Origin: Cyrtodaria siliqua
Lineage: Eukaryota; Mollusca; Bivalvia; Adapedonta; Hiatellidae
Reading direction: 5' to 3'
NCBI GenBank assembly: GCA_037043455.1
Contig: JAWPHD010001353.1
Coordinates: forward strand, 62,001-126,000
Length of the DNA stretch: 64,000 nucleotides
The notes beneath the pieces were generated by a model. The model was not told the origin of the DNA. It did not search any database and saw nothing but the letters and a program-made list of their open reading frames with translations. Shown one piece after another: positions 45,130 through 56,710 of this stretch. The position numbers and the translations under genes were made by a program. How positions within the stretch are numbered: position 1 is the first letter of the stretch; every line of letters begins with the position of its first letter.

Positions 45130-46570
45130 TCAACAAGATGCCAATGACCTTGAAGTTCTACCGATAGGTTTTTGATAGCTAGATCAGCATTCCTGTGAAG
45201 TTTCATGAAAATCCGTAAAGTAGTTTCAGAGGAGTAGTCGCTACAAGTTTTCATTATATAACTCTATGTAAACAAAGATGGCCACTGGCGGCCATGTTTA
45301 ACGTCAAATCATAACGATTTTCGACGAGGACCAACAACATGTCATGCTGATCATTTTAGAAAAAGTCCCATATTAATACCACTTATAGTTTTCAAGAAGT
45401 AGTCGCTACAAACTTGTTTTTTTGAAAATCTATTTTTAGCCATGGCGGCCATCTTGAATTTCCGGCCGATCTGAAGTTTTGCAAGGATCAATTAGACATC
45501 AAGAGCAACATTCCTGAGAAGTTTCATGAAAATTCGTCAAGTAGTTTCAGAGGAGTAGTCGCTACAAGTTTCATGATATAACTCTATGTAAACAAAGATG
45601 GCCGCTGGCAGCCATGTTTACCGTCGAATCAAAATAATTTTCGACAAGCCTTAGGATCAACATCATGTCATACTGACCATATTAGGAAAAGACGCATATC
45701 AATATCACTTATAGTTTTCAAGAAGTAGTCACTACAAAGTTGTTTTTTGAAAATTTATTTTTAGCCGTGGCGGCCATCTTGAATTTCCGGCTGATCTGAA
45801 ATTTTGCTAGGATCAATAAGAAATCATGAGCAACATTCCTTTGAAGTCTCATGAAAATCCGTCAAGTAGTTTCAAAGGAGTAGTCGTTAAAAATGTTCAT
45901 TATATAACTCTATGTAAACAAATATGGCCGCTGGCGGCCATGTTTAAAGTCGCATCAAAATAATTTCGACAAGGATCAACCTCATTCCATACTGATCATT
46001 TTAGAAAAAGTCCCATATCAATATCACTTATAGTTTTCAAGAAGTACTCGCTACAAACTTGTTTTTTTAAAATACATTTTTAGCTGTGGCGGCCATCTTG
46101 AATTTCCGACCAACCTGAAATGTTACTAGGATCATTTCGACATCAAGAGCAACATTCCTATGAAGTTTCATAGAAATCCGTCGAGTAGTTTCAGAGGAGA
46201 AGTCGCTACAAGTTTTTACCAAATAACTCTTTGTAAACAAAGATGGCCGCTGGCAACCATGTTTAACGTCGAATCAAAACGATTTTCCACATGGACCAAC
46301 ATCATGTCATGCTGATCATTTTAGAAAAAGTCCCATATCAATATCACTTCGAGTTTTCAGGAAGTAGTCGCTACAAACCTGTTTTTTAAAAATCTATTTT
46401 TAGATTTGGCGGCCATCCTGGATTTCACATCAACATAAATCTTTTCTAGGATCAACTAGACTTCATGGGCAACATTTCTGTAAAGTTTCATGAAAAATCA
46501 ATTCAGTAGTTTCAGAGGAGTAGGCGCTACATAAAGAGTTTACGGACGGACAGGCAGACGACGGACACCG
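45130..46570. repeat. Tandem repeat of about 318 bp, between four and five units
   Basis: Units contain GTTTCATGAAAATCCGTCAA, AGAGGAGTAGTCGCTACAAG, AACAAAGATGGCCGCTGGC and GGCGGCCATCTTGAATTTCC. The first motif recurs near 45,205, 45,520, 45,848, 46,165 and 46,487. The array ends with GACGGACAGGCAGACGACGG, a motif I associate with bivalve intergenic repeats. Confidence 0.88.
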
Positions 46571-46614
46571 CACCACGGCATAAACTCTGCTGATCTCTGA
46601 TTGGTAGAGCTAAA

Positions 46615-48180
46615 AATGCAAAACAAGATGCAGCGGCATTGCGCCTCTCGCCAAGTCCTCTATACTGATAACGTGGCTAGGGCAAATATTCTGAACTCTC
46701 AATTTCAATCTGTCTTTCCCCTACATCACCATGGCCGACTCTGACATACCAAAAGAAGCAAAACCCGAATTCCCAAACATGCCAAACATTGTCATCTCCT
46801 TAAATGGTCTCCTTAAACAGTTACACAATCTTAACCCAACCAAAGCATGTGGACTTGATCAAATTAAGCCACTTATTCTCAAGGAGTTGAGTGTGGAAAT
46901 TGCTCCAGTAGTACAGGCTATATTCCAAAAATTCCTGGACACAGGTACCATCCCATCTGACTGGTCTAAAGCGATGGTCACCCAACTTTTCAAAAAAGAT
47001 GATAAAAGCACAGCAGCTAATTATCGCCCGATTTCTCTTACATGTATATTGTTCAAGGTTATCATTATCGCCCCTAACCTGACAAGTCATTTCAATAAAC
47101 ACAATATACTCTACGACCTACAGCACGACTTCCGCGACAGGCGTTCTTGTGAGACCCAGTTTGTGCAACTCATGGAAGCTTGGCATCAGGTAAGCAAATC
47201 GACTTGATACTCGTCGGCTTCAGTAAGGCGTTTGATAAGGTAAAACATTTAAAATTACTTTTCACACTTCAACATCATGAGATCAAGGGATCAAGGGACC
47301 AACACTCACTTAAAGCATTCCTTATAGGTAGGTCTCAGAAAACCTCGTCCTTAGTCCCTGTTACTACTGGTGTTCCGCAGGGTTTAGTACTAGGACCAAT
47401 ATTGTTCCTTCTATATATAAATGACCTTCCAGAGTCCCTTTATTCACAAGTTCGACTTTTTACTGACAACGCAGCTGTAAAGTTGACTATGGACAACCCA
47501 ACACACAGCACTAGACTTCAAGACGACCTCGACAGTCTACAGAATTGGGAACGACAATGGGATATGGAATGTAATCCCAGTAAATGCCAGGTTATACACA
47601 TCACTAGGTCAAAGAAATACATGAAAAACAACTACACCCTCCTTGGTCACATCCTCGAATCAGTTGAGTACTTGGGCAATGATATCTCATCAAACCTTAA
47701 CCATCACATTCAACGAGTCACATCCAATGCAAACGATACCCTTGGCTTCATTAAAAGAAATATCCCGTTTAAACATCATGGCATCCGTGAGGCAGCATAC
47801 AAGACACTAGTTAGACTTCATCTCGAGTATGCGTCCACAGTATGGAGCCCCCACACACAACATAACATCCATCAAATAGAAATGGTCCGACGCAGGGCCA
47901 TCAGATGGACTACAAATAACTACTCAACATATGAAAGTGTTACAGCCATGCAGGAAAAACTTGGATGGTGTACCCTGGAGCAGAGGAAGGCTGATGCCAG
48001 GTTAACCCTTTTATGCAAAATTGTTCATGGTTAAGTAGCAATTCCAATGCTCACATACTTTCAGCAGCCCGTGAAAACGACTCGGCATGGCCACCCCCTG
48101 TCCTTAGCCCAACTACACACTAATTTGAATTATGCACAGACGCGCGCCTCCACAGCTTCCTCGCAAGAGGGTGAGTGATG
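46615..48180 (+). pseudogene. LINE reverse transcriptase, inactive (second LINE)
   Basis: Blocks in order are NPTKACGLDQIKPLILKEL, ANYRPISLTCILFKVI, a damaged AGFR region (QHDFRDRRSCETQ), FSKAFDKVKH, TGVPQGLVLGPILFLLYIND, then LFTDNAAVKL where a functional enzyme has LFADDTA. The second catalytic Asp is Asn, so the enzyme would be dead. The thumb and C-terminal part continue to about 48,034 (LVRLHLEYASTVWSPHTQHN), then decay. Frameshifts lie near 46,728 and about 47,190. It belongs with the endonuclease piece at 43,080. Confidence 0.9.
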
Positions 48181-49434
48181 GAGTATATGAAGGAAGAAAG
48201 AATGGAAAATCTCAATTTACCTATTGTCTAATAACCTCTGGTCTTACTGTTTATAAATAATAAATTGCCGACGCGTACATTTTCTTCCAGGGTACAATCC
48301 TTGTATTGTCCTCCTGAACTATCTCAAACTTACTCCATTAATTTCTTATTTCGACTCCCGAATTATGAAAGACTTACCTACTGGTGTCAGGTTGCACCCT
48401 CCCTTTCCAATGTGCTTGTGTCGTCTCGAACCTGCTTGATTGATGTTACGGGATTGTCGTCCTTTCTGTTGATCAATGCTTTTATCAGTCAGTCTCAAAA
48501 AGTCATCCCAATAGTCAAACCTTACCCCAACAAAAAAAAACAGTAAAAAACAACAACAACAGACAAACTATCCTCTGCCACAGTATAACTGTAGGGCAGT
48601 TTTGTTTTTAAGGTAAACCTGTGATTATTATGATTCAAAATACCTCAAAGCATTCATTCGTACAAACTCGGTAAATTGAGATTTCGTTTTAAATAACACC
48701 TCGTATGTGTTTCGAATGGATTACTATGTTTAAAATCTAACATGTTGTTAGCCGGAAGTCAACGGGACAGACAATAGTGCAGTGTTGCTATATAACGTCC
48801 TGATGTTTGATTTGCGTTGTATATTTGATCAGCACTTACTATGTATACATCAATAGATAAAACCAATCGTCTAAGTAACACTGCAAAACTTGGATGATAA
48901 GATTGCTTTTGAATGCCAATGCCTTATAGCGGGAATTTACTGGGATCCACGAAGTATGCCTTAACCGATATGCCCTTAGTTCAGAATTCCACAATTTAAT
49001 GCGGAAAAAATGCGGAGTATTGGCGGAGGGTCTTTCCGTATTTCGGGAATGCAAACAAAAAATGCGGAAAAACAAGAAAATCCGGAATTTCTCTCTGCGG
49101 ATACTCTGCAAATGCGGAAAATGTGCCAAATTCCGCATTTACAAAATGGGGAAATATTTCCGAATTTGAGGAAATATAAATAATAAATCCGCATTTTAGG
49201 AAATATTTCCTTAAACAAGGGATGTGTCCATGGGACACAAATGCCCCGTCTGAAAACACTCCTCGGAAAATTTAAAGGAAAAAGGGCCGTAATACAAGGT
49301 CGATTTTGACACCGAATCGATATGCACGTCTTGGCATCTTAGGTTACTTAAAAGCATCATGTAAAGATTTAAAACGAACGGTTTAAAACTGTGATATCAT
49401 GAGACACACACTTTTTTCACCATTAAGTAGTGGG
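48181..49434. other. Non-coding stretch with a repeated ATGCGGAAA motif
   Basis: No gene recognised. Between about 48,995 and 49,215 the motifs ATGCGGAAA, TTCCGCATTT and AAATATTTCC recur in both orientations, a locally self-complementary patch. The 93-codon frame at 48,265 has no known motif. Confidence 0.45.
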
Positions 49435-50564
49435 CACAGGGGGTCGGCACGGAGTTGGGATGGTGTTTAAATGGTTTGGTATAGAGTCCTAAAACCCCAA
49501 ATATCGAAAACCCATATTACTAAGTATACATATTAACAAGGGGTCCGGCTCCCAAAATGCCATTCTGTGCAGAGAACATGTATAACTGGCCAGAAAATAA
49601 AGGATTAACATGATAATCCATTCACATAGGGCTCTATTTCAAGCTATAAAACGTGTGTATCTAAAAATCATATTCATTTATTCATAACATGTACCACCTT
49701 TTGACACCAGACAACCGAAACGACTAATTTACACCAACATATCTAAGTAGGAAGAGATCGCGTAACACCACGCCACCTCATTAAAACGAGCTTCCCGAGA
49801 AGGCAGCATGCAAAAACGCTTCAGCCGATTGAAAACAAACATGAAATGTTTCACAAACCTTTGTGCTTCAACTCGTGAAAGTCCAACTGTTCTATAGCGA
49901 GTCATTTTTTTATTTTACCGAACGAAATCCCAAGGCCACTGCCATATTGTTGTTGTTGTTATTTAGACTAGATCATCTAGACGTTTATTCATTTTCTTCA
50001 CAAATGAACAAACGTCTAGATGATACAGTATAGAAAACAACAACAACAGCAATATGGAAGTCACCGTAGAAATTCGTTTGTGACAATCAAAAAATGTCTC
50101 GCTATAGAGCAGTTGGACTTTCACGAGTTGAAGCACAAAGGTTTGTGAAACATTTTATGTTTGTTTTCAATCGGCTAAAGCGTTTTTGCATGCTGCCTTC
50201 TCGGGAAGCTCGTTTTAGTGAGGTGGCGTGGTGTTACGCGATCTCTTCCTACTTAGATATTTTGGTGTAAACTAGTCGTTTCGGTTGTCTGGTGTCAAAA
50301 GGTGGGACATGTTATGAACAAATGAATATGATTTTTAGATACACATGTCTTATAGCTTGAAATAGAGCCCTATGTAAATGGATTATCATGTTAATCCTTT
50401 ATTTTCTGGTCAGTTATACATGTTCTCTGCACAGAATGGCATTTTGGGAGCCGGACCCCTTGTTAATATGTATACTTAGTAATATGGGTTTTCGATATTT
50501 GGGATTTTAGGACTCTATACAAAACCATTTAAACACCATCCCAACTCCGTGCCGACCCCCTGTG
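49435..50564. mobile_element. Near-perfect hairpin element, hAT-like target duplication
   Basis: The two halves of this 1,130-bp element are reverse complements of one another almost throughout. The ends are CACAGGGGGTCGGCACGGAG and its complement. The centre is CATTT-TCTTCAC-AAATG at 49,990-50,006, so the loop is only 7 nt and sits at the geometric middle. It is flanked by GTAGTGGG at 49,427-49,434 and 50,565-50,572, an 8-bp duplication. An 8-bp duplication and a CA(C)AGGGG terminus fit the hAT superfamily. There is no ORF, so mobility would need a transposase supplied elsewhere. Transcripts would fold into long double-stranded RNA. Confidence 0.93.
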
Positions 50565-50572
50565 GTAGTGGG

Positions 50573-51284
50573 GGCATACAAACCCGCATCAGTGGAAATA
50601 TTTCCAATAAAACAACAACGAGGAATCAGTATGGATAAAAAAAATGTTATTTAACAATGCGAAGTAATGTAAGTTTGTATGTATACATCATAGCAACATT
50701 GTGTTAAATAGTTTAGGTATGTCTTCAAAATGTTTCTTTAGTATAATTAATGCAGACAGATTAGTGTAACTTACAGTGAAATACAAGCAACAGCACAATT
50801 CAGAGTTTAAAATGAGATCTGCCCGGTTATTGATTACAATGTTTTATCACCTAATTTATGGTGTGGGAGTTTAATAAAGTCATGATATATTTATCATATT
50901 ACACTAATAAATACACAAATAAAAGCCCGGAATCATTGTTTGGTCTTTTCCATTCAGCTAGAAGTACATGAACATCGGAATTGGCATGTCAATTTCTGTA
51001 ACTGTTCAAAAATACAGATTAAGGAAATCAATGAGGTATATTTCGTTGTTCGGTGTCGTACGTCGAAAAAGATGCGAGTCAACGTACGTTGTCATTCAAA
51101 CGTACACCGTCAGCAAACAATATATATTGGCAGCTACAGTAATAGATGTTCCTTTTAAGGCTTTTTTTCGCAGATATGTGATAAACAGAATCTCACATTC
51201 TTGCCTACTTAATATTGAATTTATAAAACTCGTTGGATAACAAATACTTGTATCCAACTCCTTAAACAACTGCGGTATAAATAA
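50573..51284. other. AT-rich sequence, no gene
   Basis: Overlapping short ORFs at 50,940-51,293 lack motifs on either strand. Confidence 0.4.
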
Positions 51285-51935
51285 GAGGGCCACGATGGCC
51301 CTGAATCGAACACCTTAGGTTCTTTGCAATGATGAAAATATTGTCCTCTCGCAAATGCTGATTGAAGATGTTTTTGTCTTTCCTTATGTAAGACTATGTA
51401 TAAAACATGCAAAACCTCTACATACAAACTTTGGACCCAGTGGTTGCAGCCATCGTTGACCACAGGGACTTCAAATGAGCAAACTTGATAGAGCAGGACT
51501 TAGCAAGGTTAGCAATCATTAATAATAATAAAGAACAAGAGGGCCTGTGGATGCTCTAAAAGTTAAAATTACTCTTATCAAGGGGTTTCATCATTCATTT
51601 CAATACCATTTTATAAATGTAAAAACACAACAACACCCTCAACAGAGATTTAAACCCGCAACTACATGCTAACAATTTAAAACAAGATTTTTTAAGATTT
51701 CCCTATATAAGTCTAGGTAAATTATGGAAAATCTTTATATACCAAAGGTATGTGAGGAAGCTATCCAGCTGGCTTGCGGAACGTCGGTGGTACTACCCAG
51801 GTGCCCGCCCGTGCACGAAAATTGCCCGGAGGGGCACCTGGGGTCTTCCTCCACCAGTGGAAGCTGGAAAGTCGCCATATGACCTTAGCTGTTGGTGCGA
51901 CTATAAAATCCAATTCAATTCAATTCAATACAAAA
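51285..51935 (+). mobile_element. SINE-like bivalve repeats
   Basis: GAGGGCCACGATGGCCCTGA (51,281-51,300) opens a stretch I recognise as a common bivalve dispersed repeat. At 51,751-51,935 a second one reads GAGGAAGCTATCCAGCTGGC, ACCCAGGTGCCCGC, GGCACCTGGGGTCTTCCTCC and AAAGTCGCCATATGACCT, and ends in a CAATT-type short tandem tail, as retroposed SINEs do. No coding function. Confidence 0.65.
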
Positions 51936-52389
51936 TTTGGAAAAAATAACAAACAAAAAAAACGCATCCAAACTGAATACAATAATAAAAAAGAAAAAGA
52001 AAAGTTTACCTCCAGCGGGATTTTAACTCACGGCCGTACCTTCGCAGCATACAAGAAGTAATTCAAATACTTTTCTATGGTGGCCATCTTGGATGTCACG
52101 TATAACTTATTTTAAAAAATTTGAAAAACATTTATCTAAGGATCATTCATGTGAAGTTTGGTCAAAATTGACCAAGCTGTTTCTGAGAAGACGATTTTTT
52201 GAAGATTATCCCTATATAAGTCTATGTAAAACATGTGACCCCTGGGGCGGGGCCAAATGTGACCCCAGAATCACCATTTGAACAAGCTTGGTAGAGGACC
52301 ATAAGCTTATAGTAAATGCAAAATATTAAACATCTGGCTCTTGTAGTTTCTTCAGATTTTTTTTTAAGTATTTCCCAATACAAAATAGA
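51936..52389. other. Unassigned repeat-derived sequence
   Basis: Phrases such as GTGAAGTTTGGTCAAAATTG and CCTATATAAGTCTATGTAAA recur in bivalve intergenic DNA. No gene is supported. Confidence 0.4.
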
Positions 52390-52740
52390 TATGTAGCATT
52401 CAAGGACGACAGTCAACCACAAACACACGCAGAAACAACGACTTTAAAGATGAATAAAATGCCAAATAAGACATCGCGAACACAAAAGGGTTGACAATAG
52501 GGCTACCGCCTTGGAACGGTCAGTTCGGGGGGTTAAACCAGGTTTTCTATGGTGCACCAAACTTCACACTTACCCTACTGTCATCCCAATAAAACGGGAC
52601 AGTGTAAATAAAGAAATCCCCGCCATGAACTATTCTCTAACCAACAAGGCAGCATTAATAGGCAATATAAGTAAAACACAAAGATGCTCGTGTATATATA
52701 AATACAAAAAAAACACAATAGCCTAGAAAGCCACAAAGAA
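52390..52740 (-). mobile_element. PLE terminal region of the minus-strand copy
   Basis: Contains on the minus strand GTTGACTGTCGTCCTTGAAT, CCGTTCCAAGGCGGTAGCCC and GGGATGACAGTAGGGTAAGT, the recurring pseudo-LTR blocks. It lies 3' of the coding remnant, as expected for a PLE read on the minus strand. Confidence 0.75.
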
Positions 52741-52987
52741 GGTACTCAAAGATTTGGCAGATGCCAGATGCCAGAATAACAAGAAAACAAACCACTGAGG
52801 GCATAAGACAATACTGCAGGCAAACATCAAACGTCACCGTCCTTTTGGCGAACTGTAAATGGGTCCACCACCAAGCAAGCAGTGCGATGCAAAATGATAG
52901 GGCCATAACCTCTTTTAGTAAACCTTTTAACAAATTTAACAAAGATAGTATGAAAGTGATCATTACCAAGGATCTTATCAAAAAAAA

Positions 52988-53112
52988 AAAGAGTATGAGA
53001 TTGGACCTTTGGTAACGGCCGAACACGACATATACGAAATATTGCAGTCTCGGTTTGATTGAGACTGTTCATGAACGGTAGTGAAATATGCTAGCTACCG
53101 CTCACTCCCTCT
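52988..53112 (-). repeat. Short dispersed element, shortest copy, inside the PLE
   Basis: Only the last 125 bp of the family, including both hairpins, is present. It interrupts the PLE frame between VIYKLRG and DKILGNDHFHTIF, so its insertion postdates the PLE. Confidence 0.82.
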
Positions 53113-53519
53113 AAGTTTGTAAATTACGTCAACACAGAAGTCAGGTTGTGATAGTCCTTGTCGCAGAAGAGTTCTTAAATTACTTTTATATTTGGAAAGA
53201 AGATCAGGGTTACGATAATACAATTTTGCAAAAGTTTTACGAAGTTTATGGTAACGGTAGCCCTGATGGAGTAGCTTTTTAGTTATACAAAGATTAAGAA
53301 TATTGAAGTCTTCAACTGGAGTACAAGCTCTAGAAAAAAGAATAAGTTCAGACACATATACCCCATAAGAAGTTGCTCGGGAACATCCCCATCGAAATAG
53401 GGATAAGTAGCAATATCAAAATTAAAATCATCTCACTTGTCATATATTTTGCTAATTATTTCACAATTTCCGATGGAGAGATGTAAATCGAGAAAAGCAG
53501 CGTTAGTATCAAAATTAAA

Positions 53520-53757
53520 GAAATATAAGAAGATCGGACAGGGAAAGTAGCATTCAAGGAGGACAGTCAACCACAAAACACAGAAACAAACATGGAAACA
53601 GACAAACAAGAAGGCAAAAGTAATAATAAAAGTAAACGACATCACAAACACAAAAGGGTTGACAATAGGGCTACCGCCTTGGAACGGTCAGTAGCAAAGT
53701 AGGCCACTGGGGGTTTAAACCGGTTATAGGGTGCACCAAACCTCACACTTACGTTGA
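53520..53757 (-). mobile_element. PLE terminal segment inserted within PLE coding sequence
   Basis: A pseudo-LTR-like block (TTGACAATAGGGCTACCGCC, GGTTTAAACCGGTTATAGGG on the plus strand) separates the YLDD region from the LDLHLSI block of the RT. It matches 56,478-56,710 in inverted orientation. Confidence 0.75.
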
Positions 53758-56269
53758 AGTTCTTTAGGGTATATATTATTAGTAGAAAAGACAAGGTTGT
53801 CAATGTTCAATATGTCATCCAGATACCGAGAGAAAGGCGTCAATGGCATATGCCTGGGTATCTGGTGAAAGACAACATGACATTTCTTTTATAGCAATAT
53901 AAAAACAAATCTGCGACAAGGGTTCACAGTTCGTACCCATATGGATACCAACAATTTGTCTGTAAACGGTCGTTCCATACCTGAGGCTGAACCCCACCCC
54001 ACCCCCTTTTTGGTACGGAGTATTCAGGGCGTTTTAGGCGGTATTCAGTACGCACGAGCCTGGTACGCAGTAGTCGCACAACACACTATTTAGTATTTAG
54101 TACTCATAAAATGCATTTTTAAAACCAAATATGTACAAAAATATCATAAAATGTAAATAAAGGTCTAATTTTGATAATCGGGCCTTCATTCATCTAGCAG
54201 ATACCGGCTCTTAGGTGTTTAAATAGGTCATCATTCAAATTAGGGTTATTGCCCTTTGTAATTTTATACTTAGAGTTTATGTCCGGTACTCGGTCTCTAA
54301 AATGAGGAGTATTCAGTACTCGTGGGAGAGGGGGTTACATCCTCATACCTGACGAAAATATTATCTAATAGGAAGTTGAGTGCTTCACAAACTTCTTGGC
54401 AAGTCCACATAGTGTAATTGACATGTCGCCAGTTCTTAGATATCTCCGCCCTATTGTTGATGTGGGAGTATATTGACAATAGTTTATATAACATAGTTGC
54501 ACGTGCTTTATATACGTGCTATTGTTTGTCGGAGGTATCGTTCTGGTTTGCTTGGTGGAAATTAATAAATGATTGACAACTGGCGACATGTTGTCTAAAC
54601 TGCCGTCAGTAAAAAAACGCTTCAATATTATAACAAGCCAAAAATGTAGTATTTCCCCTAGCGAATGATTTTTGAATAAGAGCAAATGAATCAGCTTTCT
54701 TTGATTAGGTGATGTGGTAAGGTTGTATATAGAGGTCATAAGTGCTTATACATGAAACTTAACGTTTATTGCAAATTTTATCAAGAACGTCTGCTAAATT
54801 TTTAATAGACCAAAACAAATTAATCCCAGAGTTTTCATAAGGTTAAGCACAATATCGTTTAACGTGATCTTTAACGGCAGTAAGACAAGAAGTTAATAGT
54901 TTGGAGATGTTGGTGGTTGTGCAGGTACTAGAATTCGAAATAAAGCGGGCCTTATAAGGATTTTTTTTTATGAAATTTAGGAATCCAGTACTTAGTTGGC
55001 AGTTTGTTCTGCTTTTCGTCTACCCCAGCCTTGAAAGTAGTGCCCCGAGTGATATGTGTGGAAACAACATCATACTGGAGTATACGAATTAGTGCTACCG
55101 AGTTCCAGAGATAAAACATTGACGTAATGTAGGCGTAAAACAATAATTACATTATTAACTCCTTTATCAGCAGGAACTAAAACAAATTTATTATGAAATT
55201 TTTGAATTCCCGATTTTAAATTAAAACCTAGGTCTCGGAGGACATAAAGAGGAGTTAGCATTATAAAAGTTAATACGTGCATCTATAATTTAAAAAATTG
55301 ACTTTTTTCAAGTAGAATGGCATTAAAATCCATAGTTGAAGGTAATCTATACTTAGGACCTTTTGAAAACAGATGCCGAATACGTTTATCAACAATATCA
55401 AAATTACCAGTGATGACATGACCTGCTGGAGCATAGCACAATTCTGATGTGTTTACTATATCAAGGTCAGAAACTATTTTGTTGTATTTTAAAATAATAT
55501 TTCTAATAGGTTTGTTATACTTATAACAAATTACAGGACTTTCGGAATTTTTGAAATATTTAGGGATAGAATCAACTACATGATTATCTCGAAATGAAAG
55601 CCAATACCTTTATTAAGATACAGTATTTTAAAACAAAACTGGCGTGATCAGACTCCTTGTCAATATGCGGTCGGAGAACATGTTGTGTGTAGCTTTGAAT
55701 TATGGAAGCAGTGTTATACAAGGGATCTGTACCAATGAAAATGTTGTCTGCTTCCTCGTCGACCAACTTAAGTGAAGAAATGGACAAAGAGGTAAGTCGT
55801 GAAAGCATAGAGTGCTTTCCAGACTGTTTAAAAATAGTAGGTAAATCAGCGACTGAAATAATTACACGCGATTTACGTTTGATGTTACCATAACGCTTAC
55901 GACTATGAGACCTAGAGTTTAGATTTCGAATAGAAAATATGTCAATATTAGGATCTTTTGAAATATTTCCTTGTTGATAGATATTGTCATTAAGGCCGAG
56001 TGGATACGGTGTCTGCAAGTTTTTCATCTACTTAAGTTCTGCAATATGTCTAGCTTTTATTTTAAAGCTTTTAGTAGCATCATTATCATACATTATATAT
56101 TCAACCGAACAGTAACGTTACTAAAAGTATGACCTGACTGATGAAAGTGTTGGTACAAGTATTTTTTTTTAACTTTTAGGATTACCTGCATTATATTTAT
56201 GTTCACGAAATCGAACTTTTAAAGATCGACCTTTTTTCCAACATATTGTATACCGCAACGTGGTGCATT

Positions 56270-56305
56270 TCAAGTCAAAACGTAAATGACGTGTGATGAA
56301 CGTCA
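56270..56305 (-). other. Two in-frame UGA codons at conserved Cys positions of the GIY-YIG domain
   Basis: UGA occurs at 56,303-56,305 and 56,270-56,272, eleven codons apart in one open frame: VD-UGA-RSSHVIYVLT-UGA-NAPRCGIQYVG. In PLE nucleases the usual pattern here is C-x-S-x-x-VIY-x-(I/L)-x-C with a following Cys, and only the last Cys is a normal codon. Selenocysteine is the best single explanation, and decay remains possible. Confidence 0.65.
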
Positions 56306-56477
56306 ATCAACATTTGAAGCTAGACATACATTAAACATTCTACCATTAACAGCTGATTTAATGGTGGACTTGCAAGATAAATAATTGCAACAACTGCACC
56401 TCTTAGCATTGCACTTATTACTAGAGGCAAACACCCTGCGTCTTGAATGAACTAAACGATTCCTGAAAGGAGACTTT

Positions 56478-56710
56478 TGCACCCTAGAACCGGTTTAAAC
56501 CCCCAGTGGCCTACTTTGCCACTGACCGTTCCAAGGCGGTAGCCCTATTGTCAACCCATTTGTGTTTGTGATGTCGTTTGCTTTTATTATTACTTTTGCC
56601 TTCTTGTTTGTCTGTTTGCGTGTTTGTTTCTGTGTTTTGTGGTTGACTGTCCTCCTTAAATGCTACTTTCCCTGTCCGATCTTTTTATATTTCTTTATAT
56701 GGTATTTCCC
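56478..56710 (+). mobile_element. PLE terminal region in inverted orientation
   Basis: ACCGGTTTAAACCCCCAGTG, CTGACCGTTCCAAGGCGGTA and GTGGTTGACTGTCCTCCTTA read on the plus strand just outside the 5' end of the minus-strand PLE. Inverted partial copies next to a PLE are typical of this group's integration. Confidence 0.8.

Larger units (their letters stand above)
52741..56460 (-). pseudogene. Penelope-like element with N-terminal GIY-YIG nuclease (Naiad-like), decayed
   Basis: Read from high to low coordinates: a Cys-rich block NKCNAKRCSCCNYLSC (about 56,430-56,370), then the GIY-YIG part VIYVLT-UGA-NAPRCGIQYVG (about 56,300-56,230) with YQHFHQSGHTFSNV downstream. Next is a linker with NLQTPYPLGLNDNI (56,010) and YTQHVLRPHIDKESDH (about 55,670), then LCYAPAGHVITG and FSKGPKYRLPSTMDF. 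The RT follows with FVLVPADKGVNNVIIV (55,200), YWIPKFHK, MWTCQEVCEALNFLLDNIF, GTNCEPL, YLDD (about 53,820) and LDLHLSI, and a C-terminal GYRYHKLRKTFAKLYYR. The nuclease comes before the RT, unlike canonical PLEs, which is the arrangement described for the Naiad clade. Several frameshifts, stops and two insertions (52,988-53,112 and 53,520-53,757) inactivate it. Confidence 0.85.

Noticed and set aside
48265..48546. 93-codon ORF
   Set aside because: No motif, no conserved context and a simple-sequence end; not supported as a gene.
55702..55893. Plus-strand ORF within the PLE
   Set aside because: Antisense to the PLE linker domain (the YTQHVLRPHIDKESDH region), which explains it.
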